Shown piece after piece: positions 24,101 to 33,021 of a DNA stretch of 41,636 bases. Below the pieces are notes generated by a model. The model saw only the letters and a program-made list of their open reading frames with translations, was not told the origin of the DNA and searched no databases. The stretch is from Beroe ovata (lineage: Eukaryota; Ctenophora; Nuda; Beroida; Beroidae): the NCBI GenBank assembly GCA_946803715.1, contig CAMPET010000078.1, forward strand, positions 228,508-270,143. Direction: 5' to 3'. The position numbers and the translations under genes are program-made. How positions within the stretch are numbered: position 1 is the stretch's first letter; the number at the start of each line of letters is the position of its first letter.

Positions 24101-27100
24101 CTTATTACCTGATGTAGAACCAGAAGAAGAATCGTCACACTCTATTATCAATGAACAAGTTAGTTTATAGGTACCATCAGCACCTTCATTTCATCAACCA
24201 TGAAAAAACGAATCACTTGAAACCTCCAGGAAATGGCGCCAGTCATTTTTATTCGTGAAACCGGGAAGCAAAGAATTAAACCCAACAAGACGTACAAGCA
24301 AATCAAGTCTACAGGTATCATTATTGGTGCCTTGCATGGATGAAAATTCCGATTGTTTTCTATCTACGTATGTGTTTATTTTGCTAATCATGGTCTTATT
24401 AGTGATAGGTATTTGTACACAGCTGTACAGGTAATGGTGATTATTCGCCTAGTCTTTGCTCGTCTGTACAGCAAATCACAGAGCAATATATCTTAGGTAA
24501 GACAATTAAGGTTTCACCAGAAATCACAGAGTCAAATGATGAAGTGAATGAAATACGGAACCCTTCACTGGCAGAGGCCTGTCCACCGACCTCTCCTGCT
24601 GTACTGAACTGTGCAAATGATGATGACTGTGAGGCATTTCTCACTGATGGAAAGAATAACAACAACTCCGTTGATAATCCATCTCAAGTCAGCCTGAACA
24701 GTGATAACAATAGTAAAATTCACTCCCAACGTTCACTTCAGAAGGTAATTATGACGCTTACAGGTACTTTCATACAAGAACAGATCAAAGATCATCGCAG
24801 TAACAACATGATTAGATTTGAGTGGCACCCACCTTTTACCTTTGCATCAAGTAGATACCTATAACTTAATATGCTAATTATATACACACAATTAGGTTTC
24901 ATTGGAAGATATGATGAAAGTTCTAAATTTCCCTTTGGAAGAGAAACTTCTATGGTCACTCCTACAAAAAATTCTTGAAGCTTCAAAACAGTTAAATTGT
25001 GAGTTTTAACATATCATGAAGGCTCTGCGATTTCTGTTTAATGGTCCGTTCATAAGCTGATGAATAACAAGATTACTGCAACCAAATCGACAAATTGTAT
25101 AACATTTAGACTTAATCATCCTATAAATCCAAGTTGAATCAATTACGTTTCAGTTTCTTCACTCAGTCCTGCGGTTATATTCCTGAATGAAGAAGGGATG
25201 ATTGAATTGCACCCAAAACGTGGTAGGTGTGAATTGTTCATACGATATTCAGTGATCATTCAACAGGTATTTACATAAATCACGATAAATCATGGGCCAA
25301 AGGTCAATCCACATCAGTATCAACAACATGAGGTTTACAGTCCAGTTCGAGATGCCGAGCGAGTGCTTGGCGTTCTGATGTTTTCTTTGTCATCATCATC
25401 TCACAGATGAAATCCATCCTCTGTCTAAGAGCTACAAGCTTCTTGTGATCTGGAGTTGAGGAGATTTTCACATATATCATTCCTCCAAGGATCTGTAGCA
25501 AGATCAAACTCCCGAGAGTTATCCAGTAGAATGTCAGAATATTCCACCAAGCTGGATAACCTGCCTTTACTGCTAGATCAAGCCCAGTTGAATATGTGTA
25601 GTCGCTGTATGTCATGCGGTAAACAGTGTAGAGGCTGTCAAAGAAGGAAGCATTATGCGTCTTCCCGTGATGCACTCTTGGAGAATTATAAATAGTTTTC
25701 CAAAACACACAACTGATTGGTATGTAGAAAACCAAGAACATTAGAGAAAACTTGAGCAAAACTTTGTAGAGATGATGCACAGCTGTGATGAAGATACTAA
25801 ATTCCTTGAAGTATCTAAACTTCAGGAAAGTGTTTGCCCACACCAGAACGAGAACCACACTTGATACTACCATGTAAAACACTTCTAGTCTATGAGAGTC
25901 GTGCTTATCAGTATTGATACCTGTCATAACAAGGTCCATGACCAAAACTATTAGTGATAGTACGATGATGACAAGCTCCAGGGACTGATGACTCAACACT
26001 TTCTCGATAAGCAGCTTTGTTCGATACTTTGAGAGCCCCTTCTTCTCCCTCTTCAGAACATTGAACAAATTCCACATACATGGGTGGTTGTTCTCGAACT
26101 CTCTATCCAGCATCTCTTGTTCAAGACTGAGGCATTCCACTTTCTTGTAGAAAGTGGTTTTGATGATTGATATTTTGTGGTAAATGAGATAACTTGTGAA
26201 GGGCAACAGGATTATGTACGCAACTAGCTTTATAACACTACTCTGGTCTCTAAATGTTTTTCCAGTATCTGCCATGAAATGGAATGTCCACGTCAAACTG
26301 TAGAGAAAATCCCTCATAAGGTTGATAACCGCGTGTTTCATCCCTGCTTTTTTCCACAAAACTTTGACGTATCTATGTATAACTGGATGCTTGACAAACT
26401 CATCTCCTACTGATTTGATGCTTAGATACGAATGTGTCATATCGTCGTCCTTGTAGGACACCTCATCTACGAGCTTGTTCAACCAATACCCAGAGACTCC
26501 CCTGTAAGAGCATGTTGACACCATCGAGTCAAGTATTGACTTGGCAAATGTGTCACACTTGATACCAGCTCTGAAGATATGTACAACCATACTCGGCCCA
26601 ACGAGCTGTGCACCTCTGTCATACAAAAGTCTACAAACCCCATCATTCCCGTAGTACACGGCAAGCCACAGTGGAGAGCAACCGAAATGGTCTATTTCGT
26701 TAATATCGACATTTTCTTTATCTAAGAGAAAGCCTACACAATTGCCACTGTTGCACATGCTTGCAATATGAAGTGGGGTTCGGCCATTTAATGAGCTGTG
26801 CTCTGTTGAAACACCTTTATCAACAAGGAACTTGAGAAGATCTTCTCTATCTGACATTGCACAGTAGTGAATTAGGGTGAAATTGAAGTTATCTTTGCAG
26901 TCTTTGTTCGCTCCCAGCTCGAGGAGAATACTGATGGAGTCAACGCACCCATACAAACACAATGCATGAAGCGGGGTTTGACCATTGACATCTCCTTTAT
27001 TGCAACAGTCACGCTCCTGACACAGAACTTTGAAGTACTTCAAGTCAATATCTAGTTTCGGGTAAGGTGAATCGAAAGGTGATTGGTAGGCGGCTAGTTT

Positions 27101-29378
27101 TCGCTCCTCAATGTAGGAATGTATCTTGTAGCAAGGATCAGATTGTACTTGGGCCCCATATTCGAATGGAGCTCTGTATATGAACATTAACTAGATACGA
27201 GATAAGGAGTTTCATGAACTGAGTATTTTGAAAACTTAGCTCTAGAAACTGTTAGATTATGAGATTATGGAGTGATCATTGATCATCCTCTAATTATGCA
27301 TTCTTTCAGATGTCGACAATCAGACAGAAAGTGAAAAGGTATTTATCACGTGCTCTAGAAGACAGAAGTTCCAGGCTTTCGATTAATACCTGCAACTTTC
27401 TGATTAATTCAAATGCAGATTGGTGCAAGTATAAAGGTTCAGAGCAAAATAAATATCATCAGCCGAATTGTAACGTGATATCCGCTTGTAATGCTATACC
27501 TACTGTGTGAGGTGTTTCATGACTCCTCATGACTTGGAATTTTTAACTCAAACAGCAGATTCCATCGTATAACGTCCTACTGTATGGTACGAATGCCAAA
27601 TACAGTACCTAGGCAATGAGCCGAACTTTAGTAGGTACCTATTCAATTATTCAAGGGAATATCCCCTTATTGACCCCCCGTTGTTCAGGACATGGTGTTT
27701 TCTATAGGAGCTTGTCTCTGGTACTGTGCGGACTTTACACTGAGTGTTGATGAGCCCCCTGCCTTGAGCAAGGAAATGGAAGATCTCCTCATAAAGATGA
27801 CTGATCTGGAGACAAATTTTACTCTCTTTGGGCTGAGACAGGTGAAGGACATGAAATTTCCGAAATTTCGTCACCATATTGTGATATTCACATTTCATGA
27901 TAGTGAAAATTTGAACAACTCGAATTCAGGTTTGTGGAAGCAAATCATTGGCGAATCTAGCAGCTCTTTACAATGAGCTCCAAGCTAAGATGAATGTGAG
28001 TTTTCGATTTTCGAAAAGTGAATAGCATATTTTACAATAATGCAATGACATTAGACAAAATCAATGCTTGATTTTTCAGGAAAATGAGTCAACTGATGCA
28101 ACAGGCTACGCTGATCCATCACACAACAACGTTACAGTTTTACTGCCAACAGGAATTCAAGCCAGCTCCAAATGTGTTAGTAATTCCCTGTTTGACAATA
28201 CTGATTCAAAGACATTGGGGTGTGGCAAATTATATTCAGACAAGTTTTTAGAAAACAGCAGTAAAAAGAATGGACAGCCTCAATTCATCAATCTCGATAC
28301 TGATGCAGATCAAAAAATGGTCACGGATAATCAGGTTGAGGCTTCTCAAAACACAGAACAAGGTACAAATGATGACTCTAACAGCTTTTCTGATGAACAA
28401 GGGGACCAGGAAACTTCACACCTTTTTATCAGCATGAAGGCACTGAAATCTCACATGAAGGGATTATACAATGTGGATATGAATGGAACCTATCATATGG
28501 CTGATGATCAACAATTTGGAACACCAAAAACAAGTTCTCCAATCAACAATAGCACTCAAGATTGGGAGAATTCATCCATATCCCCTATCAAATTTAGCTC
28601 TCCTGATGATATTGTTTCATCCAGGATTGATTTAACTAGAAAGAAAGAACCAATTGAATATCAATCATTGACACAACAAACAAATCGGAGGAATAGCTTG
28701 AAGAAAACATTGAGCACACTTCAAACTGAAGGAAGAATCCCTGATGAAAGCCATCAAGCACTGAGTGATATCATGGAGTTACTTGAACTTGACGTTGATA
28801 TTAGTGATATGTTAGATCACTTAGAGAAAAGAATTGAAGTGAACATCAACAGGTTAGATGAGGGAGATAATGTTTTGAATGCACTAGCTGGTGTAGGGAC
28901 AGATATAGACTTTAAGCTCCTCAAAATTGAAGCCATGAAAAGATTTGCAATCTCCAAAGAACAAAGTCAGGTCCCTCAACAGACTTGGGAATGGGATGCA
29001 GAAGAGAATAAGCCAGCAGGAAGAAGTTTAACAATATTTGAAACCAATCCTGTTCAAGGTAAAGATGAACTGAGGGATGGGATATATCAGCAGTTAAGAG
29101 AAATCTCTAGGTCACCACTTTTCTTTGAGGCCGGTCAGGTAGAATCTGAACATTGCAGTCCTTATTCATCCTATAATGTGTTGGATATAGGACTTCAACA
29201 AGACATTAAACCACAAAATAGCTCCAACAAACAAGATCAAAATGATCTCCCTGATCAAAGTTACTCAATTCCACAGGACAATTTCTTAGAAGTTTTTCAA
29301 AAACACTGGTCAGATGAAGAGGCTGCTGATTTGGCTGCATGCCTAGAGGCATCACTGCATTCCAACTCCAGATACTGA
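18106..29378 (+). CDS. Two-KIND-domain protein with long KSP-rich linker, 16 exons (KNDC1/v-KIND-like, no RasGEF)
   Basis: Exons: 18106-18307, 19706-19746, 20907-21056, 21180-21273, 21397-21470, 21668-21814, 21924-23943, 24055-24158, 24230-24314, 24521-24744, 24896-24998, 25154-25222, 27310-27338, 27689-27841, 27930-27995, 28080-29378. Every junction keeps phase, giving 1,619 residues. KIND is a catalytically dead kinase C-lobe used for protein binding (Spire, PTPN13, KNDC1). KIND1 covers about residues 5-165 (FALDEIPDLLHGPLNDEDLY, NHVYSIGSILLWLSKAN, QPEERPTL). KIND2 covers about 1048-1187 (VSLEDMMKVLNFPLEEKLLW, DMVFSIGACLWYCADFTL). Between them, about residues 237-909 form one 2-kb exon that is acidic first, then very basic and crowded with KSP/SPxK motifs. 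The C-terminal 430 residues are acidic, with a helical patch but no RasGEF. Among known proteins only KNDC1 has two KIND domains; this may be a derived relative. Its three largest introns each hold an antisense gene. Confidence 0.9.
18547..19605 (-). CDS. Gag-like domain fused to FG repeats and a nuclear localisation signal, intronless
   Basis: One open frame of 352 residues, ATG at 19605-19603. Residues about 30-190 resemble the Gag core of Ty3-type retrotransposons. They are a run of helices with LLVKC-type leucines, then RQGRFESFDVFYNRVHEDAK (117-135), IRNAVIATVL and a closing YVKGHCLSVRDVNTIKLEDI leading into ALEYE. Residues 205-305 hold eight FG motifs (two LFG, three SFG, plus AFG, NFG, VFG and PFG-type spacings) in Ser/Gly/Asn-rich spacers, as in nucleoporins. 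A basic PKRQR near 338 could be a nuclear localisation signal. No CCHC knuckle, protease or reverse transcriptase is adjacent. It lies in the first intron (18308-19705) of the KIND gene on the opposite strand. The intact frame without pol suggests a captured host gene; a recent retroelement fragment is the alternative. Confidence 0.75.
   Translation of the reverse strand: MCHRLKPTEVTSMLLSQDAKFRWEPSKNRIVRFDDFTDELAAKFSVVAWDVDPKVANQSKVELFTLCSGSNLRDFINTTISNQPDILFDDLVRCVRKMLVKCTPPLVQLAKLMANRQGRFESFDVFYNRVHEDAKSICWETLDTSNIRNAVIATVLASNSNNPYVKGHCLSVRDVNTIKLEDIKSTALEYEVKNPLPSTFPSQTGQSLFGGGNSNALFGSGHSNMAPASGSSHSGSGLAFGSSHSNTAPSFGNSAASFGSSSAGNDNTTNSSFNFGSASTTPSSFEEQRVGVFGSASAATPFGSSRSRNIFMSSGPGPNMETGNGTDLRTQTEEPGPKRQRSSESTDKKDNV
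19977..20806 (-). CDS. RPP25: Alba-domain RNase P/MRP subunit (Rpp25-like), three exons, nested
   Basis: Exons 20806-20659, 20576-20449 and 20345-19977 join in phase to 214 residues. Rpp25 binds, with Rpp20, the P3 domain of RNase P and RNase MRP RNA and so takes part in tRNA and rRNA processing. The Alba fold signatures are clear: GVGGAINKAVSTAEVLK after the first junction, LHQTNTIKFARITEIW, then IEVERKIPAISIRL and LGYQAP. A very basic tail follows (KKPKFKKFKPRPKDKDDYPF, RDRRKKKRK), longer than in RPP25L. I cannot separate RPP25 from RPP25L orthology. The gene lies entirely in the second intron (19747-20906) of the KIND gene on the opposite strand. It keeps two introns of its own, so it is not a retrocopy. 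Confidence 0.88.
25304..27187 (-). CDS. Ankyrin-repeat TRP-like cation channel, intronless, nested
   Basis: A single frame of 627 residues with ATG at 27187-27185. Four ankyrin repeats lie at about residues 66-200 (NGQTPLHALCLYG, NGRTPLHIASMCNSGN, FGCSPLWLAVYYGNDG). Hydrophobic segments follow at about 317-337, 403-423, 434-456, 463-498 and 548-573. A pore-like stretch precedes the last helix (FFDSLYTVYRMTYSDYTYST). Ankyrin repeats followed by a six-helix ion-transport region is the TRPA/TRPV-type layout, but only four repeats are seen and no TRP box is obvious, so I do not assign a subfamily. It would act as a membrane cation channel. The gene fills most of the 2,087-bp intron 25223-27309 of the KIND gene on the opposite strand, splitting the exons of KIND2. 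Lack of introns suggests retroposition or an intronless family. Confidence 0.82.
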   Translation of the reverse strand: MFIYRAPFEYGAQVQSDPCYKIHSYIEERKLAAYQSPFDSPYPKLDIDLKYFKVLCQERDCCNKGDVNGQTPLHALCLYGCVDSISILLELGANKDCKDNFNFTLIHYCAMSDREDLLKFLVDKGVSTEHSSLNGRTPLHIASMCNSGNCVGFLLDKENVDINEIDHFGCSPLWLAVYYGNDGVCRLLYDRGAQLVGPSMVVHIFRAGIKCDTFAKSILDSMVSTCSYRGVSGYWLNKLVDEVSYKDDDMTHSYLSIKSVGDEFVKHPVIHRYVKVLWKKAGMKHAVINLMRDFLYSLTWTFHFMADTGKTFRDQSSVIKLVAYIILLPFTSYLIYHKISIIKTTFYKKVECLSLEQEMLDREFENNHPCMWNLFNVLKREKKGLSKYRTKLLIEKVLSHQSLELVIIVLSLIVLVMDLVMTGINTDKHDSHRLEVFYMVVSSVVLVLVWANTFLKFRYFKEFSIFITAVHHLYKVLLKFSLMFLVFYIPISCVFWKTIYNSPRVHHGKTHNASFFDSLYTVYRMTYSDYTYSTGLDLAVKAGYPAWWNILTFYWITLGSLILLQILGGMIYVKISSTPDHKKLVALRQRMDFICEMMMTKKTSERQALARHLELDCKPHVVDTDVD

Positions 29379-30429
29379 TAAATCAATTGGAATGTTCCTG
29401 ATAACTAGTTTCAAAATAATTGGTAATCAATGTAATAATAGCATAATGAAAATGATATACTGAGGAGCCTTGTCCAGGCCTGGTTTATTAAAGAAAGCCA
29501 CGCACATATGTATGAGATGTTGTATATATTGTTTACAGTTGAACTCATTGAACTGATAACAGGCCCAATCAATGCGACATAATCAATTCATTTGTCCGTG
29601 TCGAGAATTTCGTCTTGCGCGCGCGGCGGGACCTTTTATTTTAGTCACATTTATTTTGTAAGATTTATTTGACCTCTGTCTCTCGCGCGCGGCGCGCGCC
29701 TTCATCGAGATGAAAACGCGCGCGAGCGCAAAAAACAGGTCAGGTAACATCTGAGTTCGGACAAAACTTATTTTGACACCATCCGCTTCACGGCTTGCAT
29801 TAACGGTCAAACATCGCCAGATAATTACAATTAACAATTTATTAGTTGTCATTCGATGATAGACTTGTCAGATTTTATCTGACCTCAGTTTCTCGCGCGC
29901 GGCGCGCGCGCCTTCATCGAGGCGCGCTCGCGCGAGAAACAGGTCAGGTAACATCTGACAATGATAAACCCTGTCGAGAATTTCGTTTCGCGCGCGCGCG
30001 GCGCAAACTTATTCTCAAATAAGCTGACAATATTATTCTCAAATAAGCTGACGCAAGCCGCTTCGCGGCTTGCATCAGCGGTCTGGCATCGCCCGACAAT
30101 TTATAAGTTGCCGATTTTTATACTTCAATATGCATCCTGATTGCTGAATCTTATCAGTAAATATATATTTCATGTGGGGCAGCTTGTTGAGGTTGTTGTT
30201 GTTGCTGTTTGGAGCCAATACTTGCCTTACATTTTTTATGAATGCTTTGCCTACAGGCTTGGTTATGAAATTGAAAAACTCTCCACTCAATAGTCAGAAG
30301 ATGGGAAAAGTAGCAGTTAGAAGTTATGCCTCTTTGCGCCCATAGAACAATCTAATTCTGAATCTACCCGATGTGTATTGATACTCAATAATGCTTCTGC
30401 TCTCAGCTTGTACCCCTGTTAGCAGCATA
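29379..30429. repeat. GC-rich palindromic repeat cluster
   Basis: Two related blocks occur. Each has a CG-alternating palindrome (gcgcgcggcgcgcgc) flanked by inverted arms. In the clearest copy (29867-29960), tgtcagattttatctgacct and gtttctcgcgcg face cgcgcgagaaac and aggtcaggtaacatctgaca. A less perfect copy lies at about 29659-29753. Shared flanks such as gtcgagaatttcgt (29597, 29973) and cttcacggcttgcatt/cttcgcggcttgcatc (29786, 30061) show that a larger unit was duplicated. Nothing coding is visible. A similar CG palindrome is at 5270. Confidence 0.8.
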
Positions 30430-32620
30430 ATCCAGGAGGGAGTTTCCCTGGATAGCTAAGTACCCTCTGTTTGGTGATCTCCTAGAATGACTTTGAGCTC
30501 GTCAATAGTCCCAGCTTCCTTCACCTCTCATGGGAGAGTGTTCCAGTTTCCACACCTTAGCTCCCTTTACCGAAAAGGAGTTTTCAAACACAGTGGACAC
30601 TGTTTTCAGTGCCTTAATGTTGGATCTTGTAACAATTGCAGGTGGCCCAAATGGTGGGGTGTCCTTGGAAACAAAACCTGATCCATTTGGGGCTAGTCCC
30701 TTGTATATCTTGAACATGTTTATAATCATATACCTCTCCCTCCTTCGTGGAGGGACTGCATATTGAGGAAATCGAGTCTGCTCCAATAGTCTCTATCTTT
30801 GCAGCCCAGGAAGTTTCTCTGGACTTGCTCCAGCTGTGCAATCTCACCAATCGCGGACAGGTTCCAAGCTGGAGAACAGTACTCCAGGATCGGGGGGACA
30901 AGTGATTTATAGAGAGTTTTCATCACCTCCACTGATCAGCATTTAGAAGCCCCTAGAATCCAGTTTGCAACTCTGGTAGCTGCTGCTGACACCTTCTCAA
31001 TCTGAGGTTTCCACGACCCATTCTCAGAAAGCAGCACCCCTAGATCCTTAACAACTGGGGTGGAAGTTAGGCAAACCCCACCGGGAGTTTCATAAGAAAG
31101 ATAACCCCATGTGAAGGGTAGCTCCCTCAACAGGTTTGTCAAACATGGTGAGTACTGAACCAACCTCGAACTTTTCATCATGGAGTGTCATGTTATTCAG
31201 CAAAGACCAATCCACCAGATTACATTTCATGATCCACGATTCCTCTGATAATTTACAAGATCTTGGTATCATCAGCAAATGTTAGTGCATCCAAAAATTT
31301 GGGAGATGACTCCAGATCGTAACGTAGATGAGAAATAGGACAGGCCCCAGCACACTCCCCTGTGGCCACCCCGAACACCACTGAACTCAGAGCATACTTG
31401 GTCAACACAGACTGTTTGAGAGCAGCCCTTTAAGAAGTCCTTAATCCAATCCAAAATCCGTCCTGTCACCCTGTACTTCCAGAGTTTGCCCAGTCAAAAG
31501 CCTTCTGATAATCAACATAAATGATATCAACCTCCTCACCATCATTTACTGTCTTACACTTGGTCAAGATAAGTAGTCGATAAGCTGGGTCAAAGTTGAG
31601 TGATTTTTTCTGAAACCGTGCTGGGAGCTATTGATAATGCCACATCGTTCGAAGTGTTGCGTAAGCTCCACCTGACTACCCTTTCAAAACATTTTGAAAT
31701 GTTGGAAGTTAGGGCCACTGGTCTGTAATTTGCCGCTTCTGAACGGGAACCCTTCTTAGGGGTAATGAACTGCTTTTTGAGACAGCTCGGCACAATCCCC
31801 CTTTTAAAAGAGTCCTCCCACAGCAGAAATAGTGGGTAAGATAGGGCTGATCAGCACAGATGGGGAATGGCAGCTGGGATATCTCCAGGGGGGCTGGCAG
31901 AGAAGGGATCAAGATTTTTCAGGGCCACCTCGATTGAGGATGGGCTGAACACGAATTCTGAATAGGAAGGGCCTGAATAAGTGATGCCCCTCAGTGCATC
32001 CTCCACCACAACCTGATTTGGGTCACTGTTCCTGGAGCAATTCCGCCTTTTCCCTTGGATCCTCTGTCCCATCTGTAGAGGAGGAATTCGTGACTTGGTT
32101 TTCCTCCTGTCATTTGAATATGTCCAGAAAAATTTAGGGTTTCTTTTGATAATCTCCACTGCACGAATCTCGTCCTTGTCCAGCCTTCTGTGAAGGTGGT
32201 GCATTATCTCCAGGGCCACTCTGGCCACTCTCCTCTCCAGCTTTGAAATATGTCCAACATATGAGTTGTCCTTCTTAGCCTGGGCTCTTTTCTGGTTCAG
32301 TCTTTTCTGCTTCTTCCTAAGTCGCTTCAACATATAGTCCTTTCTCTCGGGCTTGGCATACCGACAGAAGATTTCGAGGACCTTGTCAGTGAGTTTATGA
32401 AGAGTTTCGGTCCCCTGGGGCATCGCCTCCAACACGGTCGCCAAGTTCCTTGTCCCAATCAACTGTCTGAAGTTCGGCCGATACTTCCTCGAAGTCAGCA
32501 GAATGGATATCCAGCCCTGCAAAACCCAGTCTATCCTTGGTAGTCTTCCTCCTCTCTGGTAGCCATCCTCCTCTCTGGTATTACCTCGAGAGCTGCCAAA
32601 ATCTCCTGAACAGTCTCTGA
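30430..32620 (-). mobile_element. Degenerate non-LTR retrotransposon (reverse transcriptase remnant)
   Basis: On the minus strand, broken frames from about 32522 to 30490 reproduce the order of a LINE ORF2. First comes a charged pre-RT linker (RNPKFFWTYSNDRRKTKSRI). An RT entry block follows (GSRSEAANYRPVALTSNISK near 31750), then a YVDYQKAFD-like block near 31510. A degraded QG..LGP region follows. The catalytic FADD is at 31279-31268. After it come KDLGVLLSENGSWKPQI and the C-terminal LYKSLVPPILEYCSPAWN. Several frameshifts and stops interrupt it, and no endonuclease domain is seen, so it is 5'-truncated and dead. Layout suggests the CR1/jockey/I group, not resolved further. It lies between the KIND gene and RACGAP1. 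Confidence 0.85.
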
Positions 32621-33021
32621 TTTTTATGAGTCCAGAACACAGGGTGAGATGTGGAGAGTGCTGCTAACTTACAGGAGTCTTACATCTATTAAAGAAAGGA
32701 AAAATTCTAAGTGGAAAGCTGAAACCTATGAGTACCTATTCTTGAAAATGTTCAAAAAGTCAAAAGGTTATATGCTTGGAAAAAAAGACTCAAGCATGTA
32801 ATTGAAAAGTAGGTTTGAAATGTTAGTACCGTTACTTAGAAGTAATGGGGCAGCTTATGTTAACATATTGGATATGATTGATGTAGAATGTGATTTGTGT
32901 TTATTGCGTGAGATGTGTTATTTATGGGATTAAGGTTGTGATAGTTATATGATTGTAATAGTGAATGAATAATCCCATGGCTAGTAGTACCTACATGATT
33001 TGATCTAAATGATACAGCTTA
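32621..33021. other. Non-coding region upstream of RACGAP1
   Basis: AT-rich sequence between the dead retrotransposon and the RACGAP1 start codon. No exon or clear core promoter element was recognised. Confidence 0.45.

Noticed and set aside
24469-24520. Earlier start (after tgtacag at about 24471) for the KIND-gene exon ending at 24744
   Set aside because: Phase 1 entry there hits a stop; the acceptor tttcaccag at 24520 keeps the frame open and in phase.
29379-29580. Further exons of the KIND gene carrying a RasGEF domain
   Set aside because: The frame ends at a TGA at 29376-29378 without a good donor before it, and only repeats and a LINE lie downstream.
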